DNA of 49,126 nucleotides from Bacilli bacterium (GCA_017398545.1 JAFQFT010000051.1:1-49126), one strand, 5' to 3'; shown: positions 35,909-44,676, counted from the stretch's first letter. Numbers and translations are program-made. Notes: generated by a model from the letters alone, not told the origin.

Positions 35909-36787
35909 ATGAATAAAGAAAATAAAATTGCAATTATTGGACTAAGTGGCGAATCAATTTTTATGAAAATGGATCACTTCAATGAAGAAGGTGAAACTGT
36001 TGTTGCAAATACGTATCATGTAGAATATGGTGGAAAAGGTTATAATCAAGCTGTTGCAGCTGCAAGATATGGAGCAAAAGTTTCTTTTTTAACCTTATGC
36101 GGAGACGATAATATTGCAACATTAGTGGAAAGTACATTAAAAAAAGAAAATATTAATGCATATGTAATTAAAAGACAAGGTAAGAAAAGTGCATCAGCTT
36201 GTATAATGATTGATAAAGAAGGAAGAAATAGAGTAGTCTGTTATCCTGGATTATCTAGTGAAATGACTAAAGAAGATGTTATGCTATTTGAAGAAGAAAT
36301 AAAAACTAGTAAATATTTACTTTTACAACTAGAAATGAGTGATGAATCTTTATATAAAGCTATTGAACTTGCAAAAAAATATAATACATTAGTTATTCTA
36401 AACCCTGCTCCTGCAAAAAAACTTCCACTTAATCTTTTAAAAGATGTTTATTTACTTACTCCTAATGAACATGAAGCTAAAATATTATTTGATTTAGAAG
36501 ATCTTGATGATTTAAAAAATCTAGAATTAAATAATATAATTATTACACTAGGAGAAAAAGGTTCTATTTTAAAAGAAGAATCTAATATTTATAATATTCC
36601 TGCGATAAATGTTAAACCATTAAATACAACAGGTGCAGGAGATACATATAATGGTGTATTATGTGCAGCATTATTAGAAGGAAATGGTCTTTATGATGCA
36701 GCGAAAATTGCTGGCCTAGCTGCTAGTATTTCTGTAACAAAAGAGTTTGTAATTGATTCTATACCATATAAAGAAGAAATAAAATAA
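35909..36787 (+). CDS. PfkB-family sugar kinase (ribokinase-like)
   Basis: 292 residues, typical for ribokinases. GGKGYNQAVAAARYGAKVSF (about 42-61) is PfkB signature 1 in its ribokinase form (GGKGANQAVA), and NTTGAGDTYNGVL (about 231-243) is signature 2 with the catalytic Asp. LTPNEHEAKIL matches the conserved TPNExEA. It should phosphorylate a sugar, most likely ribose, though nucleoside or other sugars cannot be excluded. GAGGT lies before the ATG. No clear promoter of its own is seen between it and the terminator, and no ribose transporter or RbsD is adjacent. Confidence 0.85.
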   Translation: MNKENKIAIIGLSGESIFMKMDHFNEEGETVVANTYHVEYGGKGYNQAVAAARYGAKVSFLTLCGDDNIATLVESTLKKENINAYVIKRQGKKSASACIMIDKEGRNRVVCYPGLSSEMTKEDVMLFEEEIKTSKYLLLQLEMSDESLYKAIELAKKYNTLVILNPAPAKKLPLNLLKDVYLLTPNEHEAKILFDLEDLDDLKNLELNNIIITLGEKGSILKEESNIYNIPAINVKPLNTTGAGDTYNGVLCAALLEGNGLYDAAKIAGLAASISVTKEFVIDSIPYKEEIK

Positions 36788-36804
36788 AAACTTATACGTT
36801 AAAC

Positions 36805-36833
36805 TTGAATATAATACCAAATTATGGTATAAT
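36805..36833 (+). promoter_or_regulatory. Promoter with a palindrome over the -10 box, before the SIS-domain gene
   Basis: -35 TTGAAT (36805-36810), 17-base spacer, -10 TATAAT (36828-36833). The inverted repeat ATACCA (36814-36819) / TGGTAT (36825-36830), 5 bases apart, lies in the spacer and overlaps the -10, a usual place for a repressor operator. No regulator is adjacent. Confidence 0.65.
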
Positions 36834-36874
36834 AAATGTGTTAAAAGTAAATTAAAAAAGGAGATTAATTTTAT

Positions 36875-38671
36875 ATGATTTACAAGACTATATTAACACC
36901 AGAAGAAGCATCAAAAGACTTCTTAGAAAATGAAAAACAATTCCACTTAGGTGTTATTCCAACAGAACAATCAAATCCTATTACTAAAAATTTAAGTGCT
37001 ACTATTGCAAGAAGTACTTCAGAAGGGATTAAATTAATTTTAGCTGCAGATAAATATATTCCTGCAAAAGCTAAAGAAGCATTCCATACTCCTGAATTTG
37101 AAGCATTAGTTGATGCAATTCTTAGTGCTATGAATAATCATAAGACTGTTCTATTCTCTTCAGTTGGTGCATCTGGTCGTATGGCTATCCAATTAGATGC
37201 TGCTTGGAGATATTTCTGGACATCTTTAACTCAAGTTCTTCCTGCTAAAAAAGAAGAATTAATGAAAATTAGTGAAGTTACTAATTCTCATACAACTGGT
37301 GGTGACCGTGCACTTGTTCACTCAGTTGAAAACTTTGAAGACTATTTAACATTTGGTCGTCAACAAGTTATTGAAGCTAACGTTGGTCCTGGTGACGTAG
37401 TTGTTGCTTTAGCTGAATGTGGTCTTTCTGCTTCAGTTAATGGTGCTGCTCTACAAGGTCAAGAAAATGGATGTAAAACATTCTATCTATACTGTAATCC
37501 AAAAGAAATTTTATATGCTCACTTAGATAGAGTTAAAGAATCATTTGATCGTCCTGACATTATTAAAATTCCTCTATTCGTAGGTAATATGGCTGTTGCT
37601 GGTTCAACTCGTATGCAAGTTACTACAGTTGAATTATTAGTTGCTGGTGCTGCTTTAGAAACTGCAGCATACAAATGGATGCAACAACATTTAACAGAAG
37701 ATGAATTGAAAGTTGTTAATGTTGCTGGAAAAGGTGCACTTGATTTAGATGCATATGCTGATGCTCATCAAGATTTATTAGACCAATTATCAACTGGTGC
37801 TGCACTTGAAGGTTTAACAAAAGCTGTTGAACTTGAATATAATACTTATATGGAAAAAGGTTTAGTTACTTATCTTACTCATGATTACTTATTAGATATC
37901 ATGACAGATACTACAGAACGTCAACCTACATTTACACTTCCTCCATTTAAGAAATTTGCTGATAAAGAAGCACAAGTAAGCTGGGCTTATGTTAAAGACC
38001 CACTATATCCTAATACAGTTGCATGGCAACATTTATTCCGTCGTCCTATTAAAGGTCTAGAATGGGGTAAAGAAGATTACATCAGAATGAATGCTGATCA
38101 ACAAATCATTAATAATCCTCCACATGTTGGTGGTGAAGAAGTATTAGATTACAACATTGGTAACGAAGTTGATGAATCACGTTACTCTCGTAAACCTGCA
38201 AGACTTTTATGTATGGATATCAACAATTCAGCTAACAAAGACGTTCTTGCTTGGTTCAATAATGAAAAAGGCAAATTCTCTGAAGGTTATGTAATTCGTT
38301 TTGGTGAAATTACTGATGAAGTTAAAAATGATAAAGAAATTCATATTCCTGTTAAACTTCCTCGTACTTGTACAGATTTAATGACTCACTTATTAATCAA
38401 ATTATCATTTAACTTAATGTCTACAGCTACAATGGCTAAGATGGGTAGAGTATTTGGTAACTGGATGGTACAAGTATTACCTACTAACAAGAAGTTAATC
38501 GACCGTTCAACAAGAATCATTGCAAACCTTGCTAAGATTCCTTATGAACAAGCTAACTTAGAATTCTTCAAATCTTATTACAATCGTAAACCAGAAGATG
38601 AATACAAACAATCATATGTTGTTGAAACTCTATTAAGACTTGGTTTCGATCCAACTAAAGATATTGAATAA
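36875..38671 (+). CDS. Double-SIS-domain protein of the MurQ/GKRP family
   Basis: 598 residues, twice the length of MurQ (about 300) and close to animal glucokinase regulatory protein. Family marks: TEQSNPITKNL (about 30-40; MurQ TEQRNP), SSVGASGRMAIQLD (about 95-108; MurQ GAGTSGRLGVLD), GGDRALVHSVENFED, VAGSTRMQVTTVELL, and near the C-terminus MSTATMAKMGRVFGNWMVQVLPTNKKL. The MurQ motif ASECPPT with its catalytic Glu is replaced by AAWRYFW, so etherase activity on MurNAc-6-phosphate is doubtful, whereas a sugar-phosphate-binding or isomerase-like role is possible. Codon use resembles highly expressed genes. It is monocistronic, with its own promoter and terminator, directly after a PfkB kinase. 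Family assignment is firm, function open. Confidence 0.82.
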   Translation: MIYKTILTPEEASKDFLENEKQFHLGVIPTEQSNPITKNLSATIARSTSEGIKLILAADKYIPAKAKEAFHTPEFEALVDAILSAMNNHKTVLFSSVGASGRMAIQLDAAWRYFWTSLTQVLPAKKEELMKISEVTNSHTTGGDRALVHSVENFEDYLTFGRQQVIEANVGPGDVVVALAECGLSASVNGAALQGQENGCKTFYLYCNPKEILYAHLDRVKESFDRPDIIKIPLFVGNMAVAGSTRMQVTTVELLVAGAALETAAYKWMQQHLTEDELKVVNVAGKGALDLDAYADAHQDLLDQLSTGAALEGLTKAVELEYNTYMEKGLVTYLTHDYLLDIMTDTTERQPTFTLPPFKKFADKEAQVSWAYVKDPLYPNTVAWQHLFRRPIKGLEWGKEDYIRMNADQQIINNPPHVGGEEVLDYNIGNEVDESRYSRKPARLLCMDINNSANKDVLAWFNNEKGKFSEGYVIRFGEITDEVKNDKEIHIPVKLPRTCTDLMTHLLIKLSFNLMSTATMAKMGRVFGNWMVQVLPTNKKLIDRSTRIIANLAKIPYEQANLEFFKSYYNRKPEDEYKQSYVVETLLRLGFDPTKDIE

Positions 38672-38686
38672 TCATATATCCTTCCT

Positions 38687-38717
38687 ATACAACACTCTTT
38701 TGGAGTGTTGTATTTTT
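38687..38717 (+). terminator. Intrinsic terminator after the SIS-domain gene
   Basis: 11-bp stem 38687-38697 with 38703-38713, 5-base loop, then TTTTT. Confidence 0.95.
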
Positions 38718-38794
38718 CTATGTATTCATATTATTAGAAAAAAACATAAAAATTTGGTATAATACTTAAAGTTAATTATAAAAAAGGAGTAAGT

Positions 38795-40339
38795 ATGAGT
38801 TTACTTAATGTTACTAACGTTAGCCATGGATTTGGTGAAAGAATTATCTTAAAAAATGCATCATTTAGATTATTAAAAGGTGAACATATTGGACTTGTTG
38901 GAGCTAATGGTGAAGGTAAGTCAACTTTTATTAATATTTTAATGGGAAAAGAACTTCCAGAAGAAGGTAAAATTGAATGGGCAAAGCATTTAAAAGTTGG
39001 TTATTTAGATCAGTTTTCTTCACTTGTTCCTGGTGTAACAATTAGAGAAACACTTAGAACTGCATTTAAAGATATGTTTTTATATGAAGAAGAAATAAAT
39101 AATCTTTATATGCAAATGGGTGATATGACAGAAGACGAAATGAACGAAGCTTTAGATGAAATAGGTGAAATGCAAAGTTATCTTGAAAACTCAGGCTTTT
39201 ATTTAATTGATAGTAAAATAGAAGAAGTTGCATTTGGGCTTGGTCTAAAAGAAATTGGGCTAGATTCTTTAGTAGATGAACTATCAGGTGGTCAACGTGC
39301 AAAAGTTTTACTTACAAAGTTACTTCTTGAAAATCCTCAAGTTTTAATACTTGATGAACCTACTAACTTTTTAGATGAAATTCATGTGACATGGCTTAAA
39401 AATTATCTTCAAAACTTTGAAAACGCATTTATAGTTATATCACATGATGAAATTTTCTTAAATGAAGTAGTTAATGTAATTTATCACATTGATAATGGTG
39501 TGCTTACAAGATATTCTGGAAATCTTGATTATTTTAAACAGGCATATGCAGTTAAAATGCGTCAACTTGATGCAGCTTATGAAGCACAACAAAAAGAAAT
39601 AGCAAAGATGGAAGATTTTATTGCGCGAAATAAAGCTAGAGTTGCTACTCGTAGTATGGCTAATAGTAGACAAAAGAAGCTTGATAAAATGGAATTAATA
39701 GATAAAGGTAAAGAAAAAATTAAACCTCATTTTGTTTTTAAGTTCTCCAAAAGTACAGGAAAAGTATTATTTAGATGTGAAGATTTAGTAATCGGATATG
39801 ATAAACCTATTTCTAAACCAATTAATTTAGAAATTTTAAGAGGTGAAAGGGTTGTTATTAAAGGTAGTAATGGTATAGGAAAAACTACTTTGGTAAAATC
39901 ACTTGTTGGAGATTTAACACCTATTAGTGGAACTGTTACAAAAAGCCCTGCTGTTGACATAAATTACTTTGAACAGGAGGTCCCTGGTAATAGAAAAACA
40001 CCTTTTGAAGAAATAAGAGATTTATTTCCAACATTAAATAATGGCGAAATTCATTATTTCTTATCTGCATCTGGTCTTACTAATCAAAATATTGAATCAC
40101 AAATAATTACTTTATCAGGTGGAGAAGCAGCAAAGGTCAGACTTTGTAAACTAACAATTCAAGAAAGTAATTGTTTAATTCTAGATGAACCAACTAATCA
40201 TTTAGATGTTCTTGCAAAAGAGGCATTACGTGAAGCAATAGAAGAATACGAAGGAACTGTAATTTTAGTATGCCATGAACCAGATTTTTATGAAGGACTT
40301 AATTTTAGAGTAATAAATGCTGAAGAATACAGTATTTAG
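38795..40339 (+). CDS. ABC-F family ATPase (YkpA/YbiT-like)
   Basis: 514 residues and no membrane segments. Two ATPase domains: Walker A GANGEGKST and GSNGIGKTT, signatures LSGGQRAK and LSGGEAAKVR, Walker B LILDEPTNFLD and LILDEPTNHLD, both with catalytic Glu. The linker (about 250-320) is the charged helical P-site-tRNA-interaction motif region. ABC-F proteins act on stalled ribosomes; some give antibiotic resistance. The order and length fit the housekeeping YkpA/YbiT group better than resistance types, but this cannot be settled here. A TATAAT at 38758-38763 is a likely -10, and AAAGGAG lies before the ATG. Confidence 0.92.
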   Translation: MSLLNVTNVSHGFGERIILKNASFRLLKGEHIGLVGANGEGKSTFINILMGKELPEEGKIEWAKHLKVGYLDQFSSLVPGVTIRETLRTAFKDMFLYEEEINNLYMQMGDMTEDEMNEALDEIGEMQSYLENSGFYLIDSKIEEVAFGLGLKEIGLDSLVDELSGGQRAKVLLTKLLLENPQVLILDEPTNFLDEIHVTWLKNYLQNFENAFIVISHDEIFLNEVVNVIYHIDNGVLTRYSGNLDYFKQAYAVKMRQLDAAYEAQQKEIAKMEDFIARNKARVATRSMANSRQKKLDKMELIDKGKEKIKPHFVFKFSKSTGKVLFRCEDLVIGYDKPISKPINLEILRGERVVIKGSNGIGKTTLVKSLVGDLTPISGTVTKSPAVDINYFEQEVPGNRKTPFEEIRDLFPTLNNGEIHYFLSASGLTNQNIESQIITLSGGEAAKVRLCKLTIQESNCLILDEPTNHLDVLAKEALREAIEEYEGTVILVCHEPDFYEGLNFRVINAEEYSI

Positions 40340-40426
40340 TTTTAAATTAAAAGTGTCAAAAAAATAAAAATAGACAAATTTTACTTATATATTTTAAGGT
40401 AAAATAATAAAAAAACAAATAAAAAA

Positions 40427-40446
40427 GTCATCTGTGAGAAGATGAC
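40427..40446 (+). other. Leader hairpin upstream of the MATE gene
   Basis: A perfect 7-bp stem GTCATCT / AGATGAC with the 6-base loop GTGAGA, 55 bases before the MATE start. On the plus strand no T-run follows. On the minus strand a T-rich tract follows, but no minus-strand gene ends here. It may be a leader element of the MATE mRNA or a relic. Confidence 0.5.
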
Positions 40447-40501
40447 ACATAAATTAAATTATAATTATCAATTAAATTATCGAAAGGAGATTTACAAAAA
40501 A

Positions 40502-41878
40502 ATGTTAAAAAAAATTATCGGTAATAGACATTTTTACAAGACATTATTAATAGTTTGTATACCAATTGTTTTATCACAATTAATAACACAATTTGTTGGT
40601 CTTCTTGATAATTTAATGGTAGGTCAACTTACGCCTGCTGAATATAATGGTGTTGCAATAGCCAATCAATTTATGTTTGTTTTTAATCTTGCAGTATTTG
40701 GCGCTACTGCTGGACCCAGTATTTTTGCAACACAATATCATGGAGCTAAAAATATTGAAGGTGTAAAAGAAACAATTCGATATAAATGGCTTATTAGTTT
40801 AATGATTTTATTAATAGGAATCTTTGTTTTTACTCTTTTTGATGATTCATTATTTAAACTATTTATCCATGAAGAAAATTTAGATAGTGTTAATCCAGAA
40901 GATGTTATAAAATATGGAAAAGAATATTTATCAATAATGATTTTTGGTCTTTTTCCTTTTGTAATTACTGAAATTTATAGTACAAATTTAAGAGAAGCTA
41001 AACAAACATTTATTCCAATGTTATCAAATATTATTGCTGTAGTATTAAATATGGTACTTAATTATTTGTTAATTTTTGGTAATTTTGGCTTTCCACATCT
41101 TGGAGTAAAAGGTGCTGCTATTGCAACAGTTATTTCAAGATTTATAGGATGTGCAGTTGTAGTAATATATGCTCATTGCAATAAGAAATATAGTTTTGTA
41201 AATTGTATTTTTAAAAGATTTATTCCAACTAAAACATCATTTATTAATATCTTTAAAGGATCTTATTTATTATTAATTAATGAATTTCTATGGTCATTTG
41301 GTATGACTTTATTAAATTATTGTTTTTCTTTTAAAGGATTAGAAGTTGTTGCTGCCATGAATATCGTTTCTACTGTAAGTAATCTATTTGGATTACTTGG
41401 AACATCTGTAGGAATTGGGATATCAGTTATTTTAGGACAACAACTAGGTTCTAATAAATTAAAAGAAGCAAAAGAAGATAGTGATAAATACATTTTCTTT
41501 GCAGTTATATTAGGTCTTTTTATTACTGTTATAATGTTTTTTATAAAAGATCCAATATTATCTTTATATAAATTTGATAATAATATTTTGGATATCGCAA
41601 GTACCCTTATTATAATTTCTAGTTCTATGGTTGTTATAAGAACTTATAGTATTACATGTTATTTTATAATAAGAAGTGGAGGAAAAATTTTTATTACATT
41701 CCTTTTTGATAGTGTGTTTACAATTGTTATAAGATTTGGTATTACTTTCTTATTTGTTAAGTTAACTGATTTAAATATATTTTATATTTATTTTATTTCT
41801 GAATTCTTAGAAGTTATTAAAATAATAATAGGTACTATTTTAGTTAAAAAAGGAATATGGGTTAATAAACTTGATTAA
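40502..41878 (+). CDS. MATE-family multidrug/solute efflux transporter
   Basis: 458 residues from ATG 40502, chosen because GGAG (40486-40489) precedes it; starting at 40442 would add 20 polar residues and put that site inside the gene. About 12 hydrophobic helices. The two MATE halves show PIVLSQLITQFVGLLDNLMVGQL (helix 1, N-terminal MATE pattern) and the internal repeat beginning near LLINEFLWSFGMTLLNYCFSF. It should export cationic drugs or metabolites using a Na+ or H+ gradient; the substrate is unknown. It converges with the next gene on a shared terminator. Confidence 0.92.
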   Translation: MLKKIIGNRHFYKTLLIVCIPIVLSQLITQFVGLLDNLMVGQLTPAEYNGVAIANQFMFVFNLAVFGATAGPSIFATQYHGAKNIEGVKETIRYKWLISLMILLIGIFVFTLFDDSLFKLFIHEENLDSVNPEDVIKYGKEYLSIMIFGLFPFVITEIYSTNLREAKQTFIPMLSNIIAVVLNMVLNYLLIFGNFGFPHLGVKGAAIATVISRFIGCAVVVIYAHCNKKYSFVNCIFKRFIPTKTSFINIFKGSYLLLINEFLWSFGMTLLNYCFSFKGLEVVAAMNIVSTVSNLFGLLGTSVGIGISVILGQQLGSNKLKEAKEDSDKYIFFAVILGLFITVIMFFIKDPILSLYKFDNNILDIASTLIIISSSMVVIRTYSITCYFIIRSGGKIFITFLFDSVFTIVIRFGITFLFVKLTDLNIFYIYFISEFLEVIKIIIGTILVKKGIWVNKLD

Positions 41879-41880
41879 AA

Positions 41881-41910
41881 AAAGAGTCTAAAGATTTCTT
41901 TAGACTCTTT
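41881..41910. terminator. Bidirectional terminator between the MATE and MBL genes
   Basis: A perfect 13-bp stem 41881-41893 with 41898-41910, loop ATTT, with an A-run to the left and a T-rich tract to the right. It serves both convergent genes and overlaps the minus-strand stop codon at 41911-41909. Confidence 0.95.
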
Positions 41911-42712
41911 ATTCTTTTGGTTCCTGATAGCAAATACCAATATTTAAATCACCAAATTTTTTAGTATATTGAAAAGTATTTGGACGTTCAAAGTTTTGGA
42001 ATGTTACTCGTTCAGAATTTTGTGGTGTTGCTTCAAGAGCAACTTCTAAATAATGATTAAATATTTCTTTTTCAAATACAGTCATTAAATGTCCTGTTAT
42101 ATAGTGAGTAAAATCAATTTTCATCACGCGTTTTAACATATTAATATAAGTTTCTTTATCAGTTGATTCTTCCAAAAACATCCAAATCATAGATATTGCA
42201 GCATCACCAGTGAAAAGAAGTTTGTGTTCTTTAATAAATAAACCGATAGAACCTTTCGTATGCCCTTCCATAGGAATAACTTCAACAGTCATATCTCCTA
42301 AATCAAAGATTGTACCATTATTAATTAATTCATAGTTTGCAAGTGGCATATTGATATATTTTTCTTTATCAAATGATTCATCAATTAACCCTTTCTTTTC
42401 TGCATCAATTACATTTTTTGTTCTTTTTTCAACTCCATTATGTTTAATATAAAGTTCTTCATCAAGTAAAGGAATATAAACTTTATCAAACCAAAAAGCA
42501 CCGGATGAATGATCCATATGTCCATGTGTACAAATCACATCATATGGTGTATCAATATATTTTTCAATTATTTCTCTTATATTAAAAATACCATAACCAC
42601 AGTCAACAACAAGTGACTTTTTTGCCCCTTTAATAATAGAAAAACATACACCTTGAGGATCTCTAAAGTGATAAACAAAAGGATATGGATTGATTACATT
42701 AAAATTAGTCAT
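41909..42712 (-). CDS. Metallo-beta-lactamase-fold hydrolase
   Basis: 267 residues from ATG 42712, chosen because AAGAGG (42724-42719) lies 6 bases upstream; the longer reading to 42754 has no site. CTHGHMDHSSGA is the HxHxDH metal motif, VIPMEGHTKGSIGLF and LLFTGDAAISMIW supply further ligands, and ITGHL the last His. The C-terminal YTKKFGDLNIGICY is distinctive but not one I can name. The substrate is unknown; quenching lactonases, glyoxalase II and phosphodiesterases share this fold. A minus-strand TATACT at 42740-42735 is a likely -10. Confidence 0.85.
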   Translation of the reverse strand: MTNFNVINPYPFVYHFRDPQGVCFSIIKGAKKSLVVDCGYGIFNIREIIEKYIDTPYDVICTHGHMDHSSGAFWFDKVYIPLLDEELYIKHNGVEKRTKNVIDAEKKGLIDESFDKEKYINMPLANYELINNGTIFDLGDMTVEVIPMEGHTKGSIGLFIKEHKLLFTGDAAISMIWMFLEESTDKETYINMLKRVMKIDFTHYITGHLMTVFEKEIFNHYLEVALEATPQNSERVTFQNFERPNTFQYTKKFGDLNIGICYQEPKE

Positions 42713-42841
42713 AAAACACCTCTTTCTAACATTTAGTATATCATAATCTAACAAAAAAAGTTAAAAGATAAGTAAAAATAAATCGAAAATATCATCTTGA
42801 TTTACAATATAAGTTTTGTTAAACTATAAATAGGTGATGAA

Positions 42842-43414
42842 ATGTTTTATTTATTTTTAATTTTAAATAGTTATTTAGCTTTTAATATTTATAAAAAATA
42901 TTTTAATATAAATTTATATATTATATTTGGGTATGTTATTTTAAATCTTATTACAATATATTATATCTATAATAATAATATTATAAACTCTATATTTTTT
43001 TATTATATTTTAATATTCTTATATTTATCATTTATAATTGATATAAAAGAAATGTGGATTGCAGATTTAACGATTATATGTATATTAGTATTAAATATTT
43101 TGAAAGTTTTATTAAATTATTTTTTTTACAAAAAAGATATTGTATATGAAGGTATGCTTTTTATAATAATACTAATAATTTTATTAGTTATATTACAATT
43201 AATATTAAAAAAAGAGCTGATGGGTTTTGGTGATTTGAAATTATTTTTTGTATTATCAATAAATAGTTATATTACTGATACAATATATTTATTAATGTTA
43301 TCATCAATTATTGGAATAATTTATTATTATATTTTCAAAAAGCAGAACGAGTTTCCTTTTGGTCCATCAATTATTATTGCATATGTAGTATTAGAATTAA
43401 TAAATAAAAATTAG
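42842..43414 (+). CDS. Type IV prepilin peptidase-like aspartic protease (A24 family)
   Basis: 190 residues, almost wholly membrane-embedded (about seven helices). Catalytic aspartates fit D67 in IIDIKEMWI (family DxxxxxIP region) and D131 in MGFGDLKLF (the GxGD motif). FPFGPSIIIAYV matches the conserved FGPx end. It lacks the N-terminal CxxC methylation domain of ComC/PilD, so it is the short form. Such enzymes cleave prepilins for competence pseudopili, pili or Tad fimbriae. No pilin, ATPase or competence gene is in the window. AGGTGATGA precedes the ATG. Confidence 0.85.
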   Translation: MFYLFLILNSYLAFNIYKKYFNINLYIIFGYVILNLITIYYIYNNNIINSIFFYYILIFLYLSFIIDIKEMWIADLTIICILVLNILKVLLNYFFYKKDIVYEGMLFIIILIILLVILQLILKKELMGFGDLKLFFVLSINSYITDTIYLLMLSSIIGIIYYYIFKKQNEFPFGPSIIIAYVVLELINKN

Positions 43415-43436
43415 TAGTGAATAAATCACTACTAAT
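43410..43436 (-). terminator. Terminator between the prepilin peptidase and the small membrane protein
   Basis: A perfect 11-bp stem (43410-43420 with 43426-43436) and 5-base loop. Read on the minus strand it is followed by TTTTTATTTATT, so it mainly serves the minus-strand gene; it begins inside the stop region of the convergent plus-strand gene. Confidence 0.8.
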
Positions 43437-43440
43437 ATAT

Positions 43441-43668
43441 TTATCTAGCCAAGAATAAATGTTTAAATAATAGACACCAAATAACATCTAACCATCCAAA
43501 TAAAACACCACATGGAATAGTTAAAATAGCAAGAATTAAAGATAATAATCCTTTTCTTTCAGCAAAGTGTCCCCATCTAACACCTAATTCCATAATCCAA
43601 TTACATACAGGAATGAATAATAAGATTATTTGAACAATTCTAGGTAAAGAATTAAACCATTTTTTCAT
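43441..43668 (-). CDS. Small membrane protein of unknown function
   Basis: 75 residues with two or three hydrophobic stretches (about 11-28, 40-60 and 60-72): LPRIVQIILLFIPVCNWIMELGVRW, then LLSLILAILTIPCGVLFGWLDVIWCLL. AAGGAGGA precedes the ATG at 43668 on the minus strand and a terminator follows the stop, so it is a real, single-gene unit. I do not recognise the family with certainty; it resembles short Trp-rich hypothetical membrane proteins of gut Firmicutes. Confidence 0.75.
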   Translation of the reverse strand: MKKWFNSLPRIVQIILLFIPVCNWIMELGVRWGHFAERKGLLSLILAILTIPCGVLFGWLDVIWCLLFKHLFLAR

Positions 43669-43726
43669 TTTAAAATCCTCCTTTATATTTATATTATATC
43701 ATAAATTTTTAAAAAATGTAGTTATT

Positions 43727-44479
43727 TTATAAATTATTTGAATAAACATATTTTGATACTAATATTTTTGTTTTTTTACTAGAATTTTGATTCTTATTTA
43801 GTATTCTTTCATATTCATAATTAAAATGATTCAAGCATGTTTCAAGAAATAATAAATATATACCCATATCTATTTTATTATAATAATGCATCACTTTAAG
43901 GGGAACAATTCCAAATTTGGCAGCAGATAATTTTCTATATACTAATAGTTCAGAATGATTATTTTCTACAAACCATGGTTGAGAGTTTACTGCACTTGGA
44001 GCAAGAATAACATCTTTTGAAAATGGTAATAACTTTCCTTTCCAAGTTTTATTTATTGATTTTCTTTTAAATGAAATTAAGTTTTCTCTAAAAGAAGATG
44101 CTTCAACCTTTCCAATGCAAATCATTATGACATAATCAAGACCATCATATGAAGTTTCTTTTGGTTTTCCTAACCCACACCACAATGTACCAATATTATA
44201 ACTAGTTAAAGCAAGATCAATTTGTTCTCCTATATAACCAATGTTTTCTAAATATAAATCTTTTATTTCGCTATAAAATAAAAGACAATATTCTGCACCT
44301 AATCTACAAGAAGTTTTATTTTCTTTTACAAGAATTGTTTTAAATCTTATGTTGTTATCTAATGGTGTGACATTATTTATAATATGATTTATTAATTCAA
44401 AATCCTTATTTGTTAAAGGAATAGTTTCTTTAAAACGATGAAAAGATTTTCTTCTAAATATTTGTTGATAATTACTCAT
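43727..44479 (-). CDS. Nitroreductase-family protein (TM-nitroreductase-like)
   Basis: 250 residues. IFRRKSFHRF (about 7-16) matches the R-x-S-x-R-x-F start of nitroreductases, and APSAVNSQPWFV (about 160-171) is the conserved FMN-contact motif (APSAxNxQPW). The middle (GEQIDLALTSYNIGTLWCGLG) fits the second half of the fold. The likely role is FMN-dependent reduction; the substrate is unknown. The ribosome binding site is weak (GGATAA region). The C-terminal end is Lys/Asn/Ser-rich and looks unstructured. It is monocistronic, divergent from the riboswitch-controlled gene. Confidence 0.8.
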   Translation of the reverse strand: MSNYQQIFRRKSFHRFKETIPLTNKDFELINHIINNVTPLDNNIRFKTILVKENKTSCRLGAEYCLLFYSEIKDLYLENIGYIGEQIDLALTSYNIGTLWCGLGKPKETSYDGLDYVIMICIGKVEASSFRENLISFKRKSINKTWKGKLLPFSKDVILAPSAVNSQPWFVENNHSELLVYRKLSAAKFGIVPLKVMHYYNKIDMGIYLLFLETCLNHFNYEYERILNKNQNSSKKTKILVSKYVYSNNL

Positions 44480-44575
44480 TTGTTATAATTTATCCATTCT
44501 TATAATTTTTATAGGTTTATTATATCATATTAATTTGTTTTATAAAATAAAAAAGTGTATCAAATATTTATTTTC

Positions 44576-44604
44576 TTGTGTTTCTAAACAATTTATGATA
44601 TAAT
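44576..44604 (+). promoter_or_regulatory. Promoter of the riboswitch transcript
   Basis: -35 TTGTGT (44576-44581), 17-base spacer, -10 TATAAT (44599-44604). The start near 44611 lies just before the aptamer. Confidence 0.75.
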
Positions 44605-44615
44605 TTACTAACACA

Positions 44616-44676
44616 AGGTATATTCTTGCGATAAGGGCAAGTGTTTCTACAAACCACCGTTAATGGTTAACTACCT
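44616..44676 (+). promoter_or_regulatory. Purine riboswitch aptamer, guanine class
   Basis: P1 AGGTA (44616-44620) pairs with TACCT (44672-44676). J1/2 is TATT. P2 CTTGC (44625-44629) pairs with GCAAG (44637-44641) around loop GATAAGG. J2/3 TGTTTCTAC holds the conserved TTTCTAC. P3 AACCA (44652-44656) pairs with TGGTT around loop CCGTTAA. J3/1 reads AAC, so the ligand-pairing base equivalent to xpt C74 is C44671, which specifies guanine or hypoxanthine rather than adenine. Confidence 0.93.

Noticed and set aside
36875..38671. Glucose-6-phosphate isomerase or a standard MurQ etherase
   Set aside because: Motifs are those of MurQ/GKRP, not Pgi, but the length is double that of MurQ and the ASECPPT motif is absent.
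40427..40446. Minus-strand transcription terminator
   Set aside because: A T-rich tract follows on the minus strand, but no minus-strand gene lies upstream of it; the nearest ends at its own terminator at 41881-41910.
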